Both the position numbers and the translations under genes were made by a program. From Lobosporangium transversale (Eukaryota > Mortierellomycota > Mortierellomycetes > Mortierellales > Mortierellaceae), in the NCBI RefSeq assembly GCF_002105155.1, contig NW_019028979.1, positions 124,001 to 188,000 on the forward strand: 64,000 nt of DNA. Direction: 5' to 3'. Below the pieces are notes generated by a model. It searched no databases. It was not told the DNA's origin and saw nothing but the letters and a program-made list of their open reading frames with translations. Below, piece after piece: positions 47,579 to 60,878 of this stretch (within the stretch, counting starts at the first letter, position 1; every line of letters begins with the position of its first letter).

Positions 47579-49504
47579 TCAAGAATGAGTGCTAGCGTTA
47601 TTTGATCGGCGGCCGAATCCTCTTGATGTGGATGGACCAGCAGTAGACGAAGTAGATGAATTACCGTCTTCGATACGAAGATTGGGCGATACCAATCGAA
47701 TTTGCGCTCCCTCGCGCTCCATCATTTCGTCGTCCGCTGTGGTTGCTAAAAGCATGCATGGCAAGCAACATCCAGAGCAGCAAAGAAGGATCGATAACAC
47801 AATAAATACAGGGATCAAGACACGTGCCACAGGATAACTATGTCCATCCAATTTTGCCACCAAGAGTCCAATGAGTGAGTATGAAAGCGAGCCCACAATC
47901 AAGAAGACGACTCCAAGTACGATCATAAGTGACTGTCCTTGCTGCTTCATCTCCTGGTTCTGCATCTGTGAAAAAGAGCGATATCCAATGATGAGCTGCG
48001 CCAAGTATTTTATACCAACAAAGTAGAGTGGAATGAAGATGATGGCCCAAGAACAGCTGATCTTGTTGTCGATGCGAAGCATGATCAAAATAGCAAAAAT
48101 CAGGCGAAGAAATTTCCACCATAGCGCCTCAAACAAGACAACAAGCTTGCTCTTTAGCGTAAGTTCCGAATATACTCCTGTCCTGAATCCAATGGCGAGC
48201 TGAATGATGGCAATGAGGAAAAAGATGGCTTCCATTATAAAGTAAGGCGTGAAGACGGTGGGCGCTGAGATGCTGCTGCTGTCGTTCGCCTTTCTGACAA
48301 TCAGCACTTGAAAGATAATAGCCAGGACTACAAGTGTTAGTGCAAACCCACTTGCTATAATCCTTGCACGCTTCTTTTCCTTGAGTTTTTGAGCCTTGCG
48401 TTCTTCCTGCGCCATAGGTGTCGTATCTCCATCGTTTTCCTCGTGGTGCTCCTCTTCCTCATCATTAATAGGTCGTGCGGCTTGGCTAATAATCAGAGCC
48501 ATCAAAATCATATCCAAAATCCAGAGTGGGATGAATACAACATAGTAGTTCCAGTTGACCTTGCCATCCACGCGGACTGATAAGAAACTGAAGAAGATAA
48601 TGGCGAGAATGAGGAGGACAGAGAGAGAGAAGAAAAGAGTACAGAGGAGAGACTCAATCTCCATCAGTTGTGCTCCAATCTCCGTGCCTGCCATCTGTAC
48701 ACCCATCATTCCATATTTGTCGTATACTTGTCTCTTCTTTGGGTCGCCTATTGAAAACGTGAGTATAACATCATGTACACATGGAGGTTTTTGGTGTATG
48801 AGAGTTAATTACCATTTTATGTAATTTATCTTGTCTAGAAAAATAAACAAACATGCTCACCAGAACAAACAGTAACAGCGAGAATACATACTCAAAACTT
48901 CATAGGCCGCAGCAATTTCTCGAAACTAAAGAACCGGAACAAAGATGAAGAGCGTGTAGGTGTGTAGGTGTGTAGTTAATAGGGATGTTTGAAGAACATG
49001 ATGCATGTTAATGTCAGTTAATATTGATCAATTCATAAAAGACAGGGGTGAGTGTGTGGAGTAAGTATCTATTGCAGGTTCCTTGGTTTTTTACCTTCGT
49101 TTCATGGTCGGGATGCTCAGCAACGTTGACTTTGTCAGGATGGTAGCGCAGTGCCAATCGTCTGGTATTTAGAAAAATGAGATGGTAAAAACCAAATTAA
49201 AAAAAAATACATTATATTGTTTTCCTCTAAGCAACGTATCCAAGCAAGGATAAAATGGAGCCGCATCAATGCAAACAATCTGTTAATTAAAAAGGGGTAT
49301 TTGATGGGGAAACAGCGCTGAGGTGTATGAATTCCAATTTGAATCCCAAGTGTTCTTAAAAAAAAGGGAGAGATGTGTTTCTGCTACAGTAAAGTATAGT
49401 TCAGTGTAGTGTCATTTGTACCTGTAAGCTTTTTTGATTTCATCCTGGGTAGCAGTTTTTGGCACCCCCAAGGCTTCATACAAGTGGACCGTATTGCGAT
49501 CCAT
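47579..49504 (-). CDS. J-domain protein fused to a TMEM185-type multi-pass membrane domain
   Basis: Minus-strand exons: 49504-49422, 49161-49095, 48925-48892, 48747-47579; 450 aa. Residues 1-70 are a complete J domain: HLYEALGVPKTATQDEIKKAY, HPD at 35-37, then IAAAYEVLSDPKKRQVYDKYG. This predicts stimulation of an Hsp70. The rest is a multi-pass membrane protein: hydrophobic segments near LLCTLFFSLSVLLILAIIFF, VNWNYYVVFIPLWILDMI, a charged cytosolic loop with poly-Glu and Lys, then about five more segments. One of these carries the SWAIIFIPLYFVGIKY motif that recalls TMEM185 / transmembrane Fragile-X-F-associated proteins. The C-terminal tail is Ser-rich. A tethered J domain suggests chaperone recruitment at the ER or another endomembrane, but this is inference. 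All exon joins preserve frame, so the fusion is one predicted transcript. Confidence 0.8.
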
Positions 49505-50866
49505 CTTGTGAATGTATTGTAATGTTGTTGGTCAACAGAAAGGAAGAGGAAATGGGGATGAGAGAATGAAAGACAGAGATAGATAGAGAAAGTGTATGAG
49601 TGAGAGACAGATGCAGATGCAAGTGATTATTGATGAAGCAAGAAAGGATTGACGAACTGAATCCAAAAGATTGAGAAGAGTGATGGAATAAAAGAGAGAG
49701 AGAGAGAGAAAAAAAAAAAAAAAAAAAAAAAAGAATGTTGTGATTGTAAGTGTACGTTGGAATACAATCAGGAACAAGGCAGTTGGAGGTCCAACAAAGA
49801 GGTGACATTAGACATTAGCGGACAACCTTTCAGTCCAAAGCAAAAAGAGAGCATCCATCTCCATATTTCATTTACAGTTCTAAACTGTATTTATATTTAT
49901 TTATGAACAACTCGTGTGCAGATAAAAATAATTTTTTAAAAGGTCAAGCATGTCAAGTGTACATGAATAATATGTCAATGACATGATGCTTTTTCCGTTC
50001 AACATCATCGGCACCTGTTGGTTTTTTTTTTTTTTTTTTTTTTTTTCTTCATCTCTTGACTACGCCATAGACTGTGTATTACGAATCAACCCATCAATCG
50101 CAGTCATTTGCGATAGAGTGTGGGACAAGGCTTTTTTTTTTTTTGCAAATCCGCTGAAACAGCTTTGGGTATGTGTGACAAATGTGTAATAAAAAAATGA
50201 ACAGTCCAATTGCATGCTGTCTCCTGCTCCAACCATGGGATCATTTGTCCTAGAGAGTTACATTAAACATCCATCTCTTTCGATACGTATGGGATTCATT
50301 GATCCCCAGTCTCTAACTATTGTCATCAAAACTTTTTCAAAGACAGTAAGTGCTCGTCATTGCAAATCTATGAGCTAATTTTTTTTTTTTTTTTCCCGTC
50401 CCGGAAAACACGAAAGCATTCGTTTGAAAAGTAATTGTGCCCTTGTCATGGAGATGATGGCACAGACACGTAACTACACGGCATGAGGTCAATGCTGATC
50501 TGATCAAAATATCGACGACGCGCAAAAAGTAAATATCTATGCACAAATATATATATTTTAGCTTGCATGGTTCCTACATACCAGACTCTCAGCCTGCTGG
50601 ATTCTTCCCGAGTAGAGATACCACTGCATTGTATATTTTCAAATGCTCCTAATCACCATCCAGGCCTCGGCTTCAAGGAGTTTTGAGCAAAGCAATGATT
50701 TTCATAATTATGCGGACCTGCTACACGTTACCAAATCCTGAATAGTAAATGTTGTTCTTGTTTATAGATTTACTTATTTATTCATTCATCGCTATGTCAT
50801 TATTGAAGTAGATTATAATCGAATAGATATAATTATTAAAGATGTTTTATGCGACCGCCAACTCGA
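49505..50866. other. Intergenic between two minus-strand genes
   Basis: About 1.4 kb with T runs near 50023-50046 and an AG-repeat/A-run just upstream of the J-domain gene (49695-49732). It holds the promoter of the J-domain gene and the 3' flank of the Ca2+-ATPase. No gene seen. Confidence 0.55.
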
Positions 50867-53800
50867 TTATGATGATGGTGCTGGTGCTGGCGGTGGTGGG
50901 AGAGTAGTGCCAGACAGATTAGGGTGGGTAGTGGTATGTACAGGCGCGTCCGTTGTAGTAGAAGTTGTGGCTTGAGGCGTGGCTGCGCGCATGCTACTCT
51001 GGGTACCACGACGCGATACGGTGCTAGAGCGAGGGCTCGAGTTGCTCACATCAAGTTGGCTAGTGGAGTTACCAGGGGTGCCTCGGCGCTGCTTGGGGGC
51101 CCAGCCTGCACCGACTGATGTAGCAACTAGTGAGGGAACCATGGCTCCAGCATGTAACACATGACGATCGCTTCTATCAGAGTCAGTCGAGAGACGACCA
51201 CCGCGCAGTGACTTGAAGACCGAGAGATCGGAGCGGACTTTGGTAATAGCAGGGTTCCAAACAAGACCATCACGACCACTGCTAGCCATCGAGTTGGTAC
51301 GCTGAGAGTTGATTGAGGCAGGGATAGAGTTCATGCGACCAATATCATTGTTCATTGGGTAGCTCTCAAAGTTAGGGAGACCACCATGAGTAGGCTCAGT
51401 ATGATCAACCCACCTCTTGAGACCACCAAAGATCTCATCAGGAATTAAGCGGACAATGACACCAACAGGGAGTGAAAGGAGACCCAAAACAATACAGACG
51501 ACCCATTGAACGCCGTCAAGTCTCTCAGTCTTGAAGGCAGCGCCACCAAACTCGATAATGAGGACTTGGAAAACAACCATGATGACAAAAATGACCATAA
51601 AGTAGCGGTTCTTGAGTATGCCAGAGAAGACGTTAAGATGGCTGTCCAAACGACGCGAGTTGATTTCGTTGAAGATCTGAAGGAACACGAACGTATTGAA
51701 GACCATGGTGCTGATTTCCTGCTCCTTGAACTGAAAGTAAGACTTGGTAATATCATTGATATCGGGTCTTGCCTGGAGAGAGGCAGGGATCTTATAGTAA
51801 TTGAAGATATGCATACCAGCGTACTTCAATACAAAAGTAATCACCAACTGCAAAATGGACTGGCCAATAATCATCTTCCACATAGTGAAGTTAATCAAAG
51901 GGGCGGTACGAGGCTCGGGCTGGCGATCCAAGAGTTCAGGAGTTGGAGGATCAGTAGCAAGAGCCAATGCAGCCAAGGTATCCATGATCAAATTGATCCA
52001 CAAAAGCTGAACAGCAGACATAACGGGCTCCTGTTTATCAGAAATGACAGCGGTGACCAAGGTCAATACAACAGCGGTGACGTTAACAGTTAACTGGAAC
52101 TGAAGAAATTTCTTGACAGCATCATTGACGGAGCGACCCCAGAGAATAGCTTTGACAATGCTGGAGAAATTGTCATCCATCAAAATGATGGATGAAGCCT
52201 CCTTAGCAACCTCAGTACCGGCAATACCCATTGAGAAACCAACATCTGACATCTTGAGAGCAGGTCCATCATTGGTACCATCACCAGTCACAGCAACAAT
52301 CTCACCCATGGCCTTGAGACGACCAACAAGGATCTTCTTATCCTCAGGACTGGATCTGGCAAGTACTTGAAGGCGAGGAATTACAGCATCCATCTCCTCA
52401 CCGCTCAAAGCACGGAACTTGGGTCCTTCCATAATGATACCGCCTTGAGTATAGATACCGCACTGAGTAGCGATGGATTTAGCAGTTAAAATGTTATCAC
52501 CAGTGACCATGCGGACAAAGACACCAGCACGCTGGCAAGCAAGGACAGCCTCAGGAACACCATCACGGAGTGGATCCTCAATACCAACAATACCAACCAA
52601 TGTCAATCCAGACTCGGCAACAGCAGAAAAGGGGACATTACCATCTTCATCCAACTCAACGCCAGCTGGTGGCCAAGACTCAAAATCGCGGTAGGCAATA
52701 CCAATGGTACGAAGAGATTGGGTGGCATAGGAAATGATAGTCTTTTGGATTTGGGTATTGAGATCAGGGTTGAGCTCCAACTCAGTGACCTCAGCATTGC
52801 GGTCCTTCTCAGACAATGGAGTAGCCTGTTCGGAGGAGGAAGAAATCTGAAGAACCTTTTCACAGCGACCCGTAATGATTTCGGAAGCGCCCTTGGCATG
52901 AAGACGGAACTTATTGGGACCCATCTGGACAATAGTGGCCATGGACTTGCGCTCAGATGAGAAGGGGTACAAGTGGGCAACAGGGAAAGATTCGCGAAGC
53001 GTACGATAATCAGGGCCACCAATTTTCTTTGAGAACTCAAGCATGGCGACTTCGGTCTTGGAACCGATAAAGGACACCTTACCCTCGTTATCTTCGCTCT
53101 CAAATGCAGAAGAGTTGATAGCAATGGCTTCATGCATCAATTGAGTGACAGCAGGTGGTAAGGTACCGGTAAGCTGGCTTATGAGGACAGCGTGCTTATT
53201 GATGGGGAGGTTGGCACGCTGATTAGTGTCTCCTTCAGCGACATCAGCAATAAAGCGAGTATTGATTCCAAGGGTTCCAGAAACAATTGTCATACTAGAG
53301 AACAGAAAGAACAAAGCAAAGCATGACATGATTAAACGATGGTACAAATGGATGAAGTACTCGTTTTGTGATAGATATCAAATAGCACAACATCAAAAAA
53401 AAAAAAAAAAAAGAAAAAAAAAAGGCGCATACCGATTTTGAGTCAAAGTTCCAGTCTTGTCAGAGCAGACAGTGGTTGCATTGCCCATGGTTTCACAAGC
53501 AGCCAGCACACGGACCAAGTTATTATCCTTCAACATACGAGTCGTGGCAAAAGCCAGAGCAAGAGTGACAGCCAAGGGAAGACCCTCAGGAACAGCAACG
53601 ACAATGACAGTTACGGCAGAGATGATGATTTGGACGATGCTTTCAACAATTTCGTTAGTCTTTGGGACCCCGTCCTTGAAAGTGATAAAGTATCGGATGA
53701 AAAGGACAATCAACATGAGCAAGGCAGCCGTCGAACCGAGCTTGGCAATCTGTTCTGCCAAGTGGTTGAGCTTGACCTGCAGAGGGGTATCCTCGGGTTC

Positions 53801-55234
53801 AGTGCGAAGAGACATCATCGTCCTTCCGTGGAAACTGTTCTGACCAACACCGGTAACAACATAGATACCAACACCTTCAAGGATCCTGGAGCCAGAGATA
53901 ATGAATGGATCGACACCGTGAAGAGTGTGAGAGGCTTCAGCAATAACATCAATGCCCTCATGGTTGGTCTTGATCTGAGATCCTTTGTGCGATGCAGCCT
54001 CGGCTTCAGCAAGTCTCTTGTATTCTTCAAATGTAACCTTTTTAATCGCATCGGCCTCACCGTTCAAAGCGGACTCATCACATTTGAGATTATGTCCACC
54101 CAGGAAGATACCATCGGCTGGGACAACATCACCAGGCTCGAGATGAAGGATATCACCAACAACCACATCATAAACAGAAAGCAAGACAGTTTCACCGTTA
54201 CGGAGGGCCTTGACCTCACGATCTTCTTTTTTAGAGTTGAGTTTGCGGAACTGGGCCTCTTTCTGGTAATCGTTGACAGATCCAACCATAACAACAATGA
54301 AAACAGCAACCAAGATAGCAACACCTTCAACCCAGGAGATTTTGGCTTCCGGGGAGGTGTCAAGCTGAAAGTCCCTTGTGTAGCGTTGCTTAGGTGGATG
54401 ATCCATACCATAGTCCTCATACAGACCAAGGCCAACAGAGACAACGGCAGCAATCAACAGCAGAATCTACTCAATCAATGATGCATTCATCATACTGTTA
54501 GAATTAATAGTTACAAGGCAGCTAACAGGGAGATATTACGAGTATTTCATCTAATAAAGCATGTCGAAGTCATAGTGCTTTTGTAGACAGCGGGAATAGA
54601 AAGTGTAAAAAGTGAAAGGAAGGGGAGAGGAAGACAATAGGGTCGTGCCAGTTGATGGAAATAATAAGAAAAGACAGGGAGGCGAGGTCAAAGAACGGGA
54701 GAGAAGTAGGTGATGTGACAATGGGCTTGAAGATGTGATTATTATGAACTGAAACATAATCCTTACCAAAATCTTTTCTTGCAGAGCCATCCACATTAGC
54801 TGGAAGATAGTCTTGGGTTTGCGCTTTGGGAGCACATTGTGGCCAAAGAACTCCGCACGTTGCTCAAAAGTGACAGAATCAGAACTCTGTGGTGCAGTGT
54901 CAACATCCTTCTCTGCATCAGATGAGACGACAGAGGTGAGAGGTTTGTTGTGAGTAGAAAGACCCTTCACAGGGTCAGCATGAATACCAGCGAGCACGCC
55001 AGCAATACCACCATACTCCTCGAGCTTTTCAGGAGACTTTGGGTCGATCAAGTCCATGAACTCATCTGGGGTGAATGAGAAGGGTCCATTTTTAGCAGAA
55101 CGAGGCTGGACAGTGGCAAGTGCTGTGGCGTATTGTTGAGTAGGGGTGGAAGAAGAAGCTTCAGACTGGGCAGTGGGATGAGTGTTGTTAGTTTGGGCCT
55201 GTGCCGAGGCCGGGTCCAATTCGGCCTTGTCCAT
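50867..55234 (-). CDS. PMC1: P-type (IIB) Ca2+-transporting ATPase, PMC1/PMCA type
   Basis: Predicted Ca2+ pump that loads the vacuole or exports calcium, restoring low cytosolic Ca2+. Minus-strand exons: 55234-54767, 54466-53433, 53294-50867; 1309 aa. It shows the full P-type layout: N-terminal cytosolic region, M1/M2 (ILLLIAAVVSVGLGLY; VAILVAVFIVVMVGSV), actuator domain, M4 PEGLPLAVTLALAFA, phosphorylation site CSDKTGTLTQN (D492), ATP-binding KGASE, MVTGDNILTAKSIA, TGDGTNDGPALK hinge, and the C-terminal membrane bundle including VTAVVLTLVTAV and LLWINLIMDTLAALALATDPPT. The actuator TGES motif reads NGEA (291-294), keeping the key Glu293. A Ser/Thr/Arg-rich tail of about 190 residues follows the last membrane segment. 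The DPPT context and overall order support type IIB over secretory-pathway pumps. Confidence 0.95.
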
Positions 55235-56478
55235 ATAGAAGTATTAGTGCGGAATATGGGATGTTGCTTTGGGTATATTAAGAAAGAAATGAAAGATGCA
55301 GAGAGGGAGGAGGAAGAGAAAAAGAGAGCTGATTGCAAAAGGATGGTGAAGAGTAATGAAGTTACCAGAAATTGGAAAAGTGTTGCAGTATATAAAAGTT
55401 TTTATAGTGAAATAGTGAAATAGCGAAATCATGAGCGAATGAGAATAGTGAGTAGGTAGCACAAAATTTTTCTTCGAATTCCAAAAGACATCTTTCTTTT
55501 TTTTCTTTTCCAAACTCATGCTCTCGAGCTAAATCAATTCATTCAGTCCACTCAAAAAGTATTTTTATCTCAATCAATTTGAAGTATTTTCAATATTTCT
55601 TATTCGCTGAATGATTGAGTTCTTTTTTCTTTTTCGTAGCCAAACCGGTGCACCAACAATATCGGTGGATAGAATTATTGAACTGTGGTCTCTTTGAGCT
55701 GCAGACAATTTTGATTCTTGTCTAGAGATTGCATAACCAGACAAGGAACTCAACCTTCATTGGTACCATTCAAGAGGTACATTTGTATCTTATCCAATAT
55801 TTCCATATTCAACTGAACACAAGGCCATGAGCTTATTATTGACGGTGGGAATTCTGTTGGCTTGATGATTGGCACCCGAGATGGTAAGCAACCAGCCTTG
55901 CATGGGTTCTACGTCCATTGCTCACGGCATACATGTGCTGACGATTTTTTAGCCACAAACAAAGGTCCTAAATATACATATATATATACTATATTATTAT
56001 ATCTATGTTGTTCAGGCAATTTTTTTCAGGGGACATGAAATAGGAATGGTGGTGATGAGACCCTGTCTATTCAATTTATCGCAAAATATCCGCGAATGCA
56101 GGCTTATTCTCCTCAATACAATACATTGGACAATACTACAATAATGCAATTATGACACTCATGATTAGCGTGATGTGCCATAATTCAGGGTTCAAAATTA
56201 TTTACTCTTGATAAGAAAAGATAATCACCTTGAAGACAAGTGGTCGCATGCACTTCACCGCACCCTGGTCCCACGTCACAGTTATCATATACACCACAAT
56301 GTATTTCCTTTTTGCTTTAGTCTCACCACTTTTGAGCTTAAGAGATGAACGACTGGATAGTCGGTGCACGTGTGGACAATGTGATGGGTAGCTATTATCC
56401 TGTCATGGATCCTCGTGCTCAAAGTTATGGACCAAAGACCATTTAAACCAAAAAGGTTCCAGAAACATATAAAGCTCA

Positions 56479-56512
<34 letters not shown>

Positions 56513-59500
56513 AATCTGATTGGCAAAGGCAGGTTAACCTTACTTAAGCTCAGAATCAACTCCATCTGAGACCAGGGTCTAGCCCGAAAGTCCAAAATGG
56601 AAATGTATATATATATATAATATATCATGTTTAATAATAAGGAGATGTAGCTCTGCTTTAATTTCCTTGAAACGCAAGGAACGCTTACTTGGTGATAAGA
56701 GCCATCCCCATTATCGCTTTTTTCCATCATTAACATAGGTCTCAGACGGAGTCTTCAAGATTGCTAATAGAGCTATGATAAAAGAATTCACAGGATTAAT
56801 CAGACAAAAGCAGAGAGACCCTTCATGCCTTGGACGCATGGCCTAAACTTCGAAACGGGCTAATTGCCTTGGGGATAAAGAAGCCTAAAGAGCAAGATCC
56901 TATAAACATGGCAGATAGTCAATAATCAAAGACGGCTCGTTTTTTTTTTTTTTTTTTTTTTTTTTTTGTTCCTCATTATGATCATCGATATAGAGAACAG
57001 TCAAGTAGATGAACGGATTTGTTACAAATAGTTTATACCTCATACTATATGGTAGTCAATTCATCTGATTGTTCCGAATGGAGAGCCACGTGGTAATGAC
57101 CTTGCAGGGATATGTTCCACCGGAGTACACCCATCTCTACAGTCGAGAACGAGTCGTAAGAGATAGTAACACCCATACTGGATCCTAGATCTAAAAAAAA
57201 AGGAAAACAGTGATAGGAAGATATATATGAATGCTTTAAACGAATATGTTCATCTGCTTGGATGAACGATTCTTGTTCTTCAAGAACTTCCATCTCTCAA
57301 AAAATAATGTATCCATCTCTGAAATGCCTACTTCTGACGAATCATGCTTGCTTTAAGATTGAGCTGATGATTACCAAGCAACAAATCGACGCGCACGTGG
57401 AGCTCTTCCTCGCCAATGATTCATCAACCCTTTATTTTGTTTATTCTTTGGCTAGAAGGGTTGCACCAAAAATATTACACAATAATGCAACAATTAAAAA
57501 GTGAAAGAAATCTCGCTTCGTCGGATCAAATGATGAGGCGGAACGTCAAACCGCACTTGGACCAAAATCGCAGAAATTCTTGATTGCCATCAGCCATTCG
57601 GTCTCCCTAGAACAAAAGCCGTTTCCATGAAACAGTAAAGAAAATGCTGATTTTCTATTTTCATTTCCCACGACTAACTTCCAACAATACACAAATCTGT
57701 TTTGAGCCCAATAAAACTCTCACACGGAGCTTGCTTCTTTCTGATGTTTCCATGTGTTATATAGTGTTCTATTTGGAATTCTATGATCACAAACAATACA
57801 TGTCTTTTCTGACTTTTCTCATTTTCCATCGCCGCCTTCTATTTTTCCTTCCTCCCTGAACAACGTATAATATCATGATTCCAGATTTTTGGGACTGATG
57901 CATCTCAATGTTAATAACTTGTCTTAAACTTATTTGTCTCTCTCACCACGAAATGTGATGGATTTCTTCTCGAATGTCTACTAATTTTTTTTTTATTCGA
58001 CCTTCCTTTCCTTTCTTCTAGATGCCATGTAAAGTCTAGAGAAATTTAGGGGATAAATAAAAGCGCAGATGCGTCAAATGACTTTCGGTAAAAAAGAAGA
58101 TTGCAAGATTGATAGTTTTATTATCGACAACGCCCTGTACTATGGAGATACACATTTCGACTTCTTTTCAAGGCGTTACATTCTGGATTGATCATGCACT
58201 TCAATAGTTTTTTCACATAGCAGATTGTGCTCAGACAAAGTCGAGTTCTTTCACATCAGCAAGTCTATTGTAGTTACGACAGAAAAGGGAAAAAAAAAAA
58301 AAAAAAGCTATCCATTGTATGTATTCTTATAATTGCAAGGACTTTTACCTGCAAATGCAAGGACTCAAAACTTGTGAGGTAAGGAAAAACCAATGCAACA
58401 TCATCAACGGAGAGCTCTTAACATTTCCGAAGAGAACGGAAGATACTCTACCAAAGGCAGTAACGGGGGTTTATTTTTCCAAGTATAGCGGTAGACCCTA
58501 CCTTCAACTACAAATACATTACGCTTTATTTTTATTTTTTATTTTATGGAGTTGAACTCAGGGGACATGTTTACTACCACTGCCATAATGATAAGTAGTA
58601 ATCGCTGAAAGTATGCGCTATAAATCTTGAGCAAAGAATACTTTTCAGTCTTCCAATACGAAGAGGAAAGACGTGCTGGTGTGTGGTCTATCTAGTAATA
58701 CTTGATTGTACCAGATCAACGAGTAATATAGTAAAGCAATGGCAGCAGCTCTGCATAATGACTGGATAGAGTCATGCAACAGCTTTAAAGAATAAAAGCA
58801 TACAGCTCTTTTAAGTATTTTAGATCGTTACTTTCCATGAAGGGCACAGAGAACTGGTAGAGAAATTGGCAGTCTTTCAGTCAGTCTTGTTGGACGTTGT
58901 TAAAATCAACTATTACTTTTTTTTTTTGTAAAGCTATTGTGAACAGACAGAGCACTTCGATATTAGCGCAGGTGAAAACAAGGTAAACGCAAAAGATTCT
59001 ACTGGGAACGAGAATGCTGAGTCAGTATCAAGCCGCAGACAGTCCGAGACTGGCCTTGGGCGAACAATATTCATCGCTAAAAAGGAGCCAAGGGTTCTTC
59101 GGATAAGGTTATAGTTCCAGTCATTATCCGTACCAACTACAAGAGGCAATTTCACTGAGACAGCTAACCCTCAGCAAAGCCGACGTTCACACTATCTGGC
59201 CTATCAGTTTTTTACCAGCTTCTTTATTCAAAAATATTGCTCACTGGGCATTGCAACATGATGAATGATGAATAATGAAGGTGTATATATCAAAGGCCTT
59301 TATTTTTTTCTTCTATACGATATCTGGCATACCTTTGTACGGTGCCTTCAAAGTCAAGCTGACTCCAAACCTATGAGAGGGACAGTATACTCTCGTTGTA
59401 ATTAATGGGCTTTATAAATCATTGAGGTGTCCACAAAGCATGTGCAAACCCAAACGCCCGAGTTTGTTGGGCAGGAATACATGGGACGGAGTCACTATCT

Positions 59501-59813
59501 AAAATATTAGGTAGAATCCCATAAGGACATGTTAGGGAGCTTAAACATGGCCTGGGTCGCACACTCGCCCCTCTCTTGATTAAATTGGCCATCCTATTTT
59601 CAATCGCAAGACGCGTCTGGCCCAAGCAAAACCCTTAGAATGAGGACTGGCATTTTTTTTTTTGTAAAATTTGAAGCAAGTTTATCAGGGCTTCCCTTTA
59701 GTGCACGCTCCAGAGAAACATGGGTGACAAAAAAGCAGCACACTTCATGGCGTCCTCTTTCTCATTAATACACTTTCATAAACATATACAAGTTCTCCTT
59801 TAAAAACGAAGTG
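55235..59813. other. Gene-poor region between the Ca2+-ATPase and LAMTOR2
   Basis: About 4.6 kb. Homopolymer runs lie near 56481-56510 (T), 56940-56967 (T) and 58291-58306 (A), with a TA-repeat near 56608-56626. Two minus-strand pieces look slightly coding-like: an ATG frame at 57293-57248 joined across a possible intron to about 57192-57045 (SSMGVTISYDSF and onward), and a frame at 59419-59625. Neither contains a recognisable domain, and I could not extend either into a full gene. The 500 bases upstream of 55234 are likely Ca2+-ATPase promoter. Confidence 0.4.
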
Positions 59814-60487
59814 ATGCTTAAGCCAAAACTTATTTCACAGGTCCTTCAACAGGCAACTACGGGAGGCGTTAAAGCAACAATGTAAAAAAAAAAAAAAAAA
59901 AAGCATGTATTCTTTCAAATTAAAAAAACAAGGCATTGAATTTCAATTAATTTCTTTATGGTTGTCATGCATTAAATCATCAGATTGCTCAACCCAGAAG
60001 GATCGCTATTGGCATTTTCAGCTCAATCGGATCGAGACGCACGCATCTATGGAGCGATTGCTTCCAACATCTGGACTATTTACTCAAAACACTGCAAGGA
60101 AGAAGTTGGCTCGTTATCGTTTCTGATACTTGAATGCGAGGTAATATTAAAAAAACAGGCTGCTGCAATCCTAAGTGTGCTGGGTTCAGAGATGGGTTAT
60201 TATTGGACCGAAAACTAGATAAAGTCGTGGCAATTGGAAGTTTGGTGTCGCCAAACTTGAGGATTGTGACATTCAAGTTTTTTGTAAAAAAAAAAAAAAA
60301 AAAAAAACTAACAATAATGGCAATTGACAAATGAACCTAGGAAGGGAAGGTCGCCATTAACATCGTAAGCACGATGATTTTGTGTTTAGTGGCGCGGGAC
60401 GATGTTGAACTTGGGATTCTCAAAGCCAAATCAGAAGCTCTGACGCGGCACCTGGAGGAACCTCTTAGTAAAGTTGCAGGATACTAA
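59814..60487 (+). CDS. LAMTOR2: Ragulator/EGO complex subunit LAMTOR2 (roadblock fold)
   Basis: Three short exons, 59814-59881, 59984-60140 and 60341-60487, give 123 aa, against 125 in human. Exon 1 starts MLKPKLISQVLQQATTGGVK, matching the family's MLRPK-x-L-x-QVL-x-QA-x-TGGV start. Exon 2 gives LLNPEGSLLAFSAQSDRDAR and AAIASNIW-like AIASNIWTIYSKH with a LSFLILECE strand. Exon 3 gives EGKVAINIVSTMILCLVARD, ELGILKAKSEALTRHLEEPL. Each block aligns in order with human LAMTOR2, and all joins are in phase. The protein forms a roadblock heterodimer in the lysosomal/vacuolar scaffold that recruits Rag GTPases for TORC1 signalling. Both introns carry A runs. The gene is easily missed because no single open frame exceeds about 70 codons. 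Confidence 0.92.
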
Positions 60488-60878
60488 AACGACAAAAAAA
60501 AAAAAAAAACCTACGACCAATCCTACATGTTTCCACTATCAGTAAGCTACTTTTACTTGCATTGGACTGAAAACAACAATAAAACTATATGTATGATATG
60601 TATGTCTGATATATCACCGTGCAAATAGTAGTGGCGAAGTTCTCTTGTTTGCACACCAGTCATGTCAGTAGACATTTTAAAAAAAAATTGACAGTCTTTC
60701 TGGGTTGTTTGGTCGTACAGGGGCCCTACGCTTTCCATGTTCCCCCGTCAAAAATAAAGGGCATTTGGTATGTTACAAGATAGTAAATGAATTTCTTATA
60801 AAAGGTATACAGATGTTAATTAAGGGATATAGTTTGAAGTGTGGTCGATATGGCACTATCATTGATCGCCTTTTCCAT

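Noticed and set aside
57045-57293. Two-exon minus-strand gene starting MEVLEEQESF
   Set aside because: The exon pair joins in phase but stops after about 65 codons with no recognisable domain, and it could not be extended.
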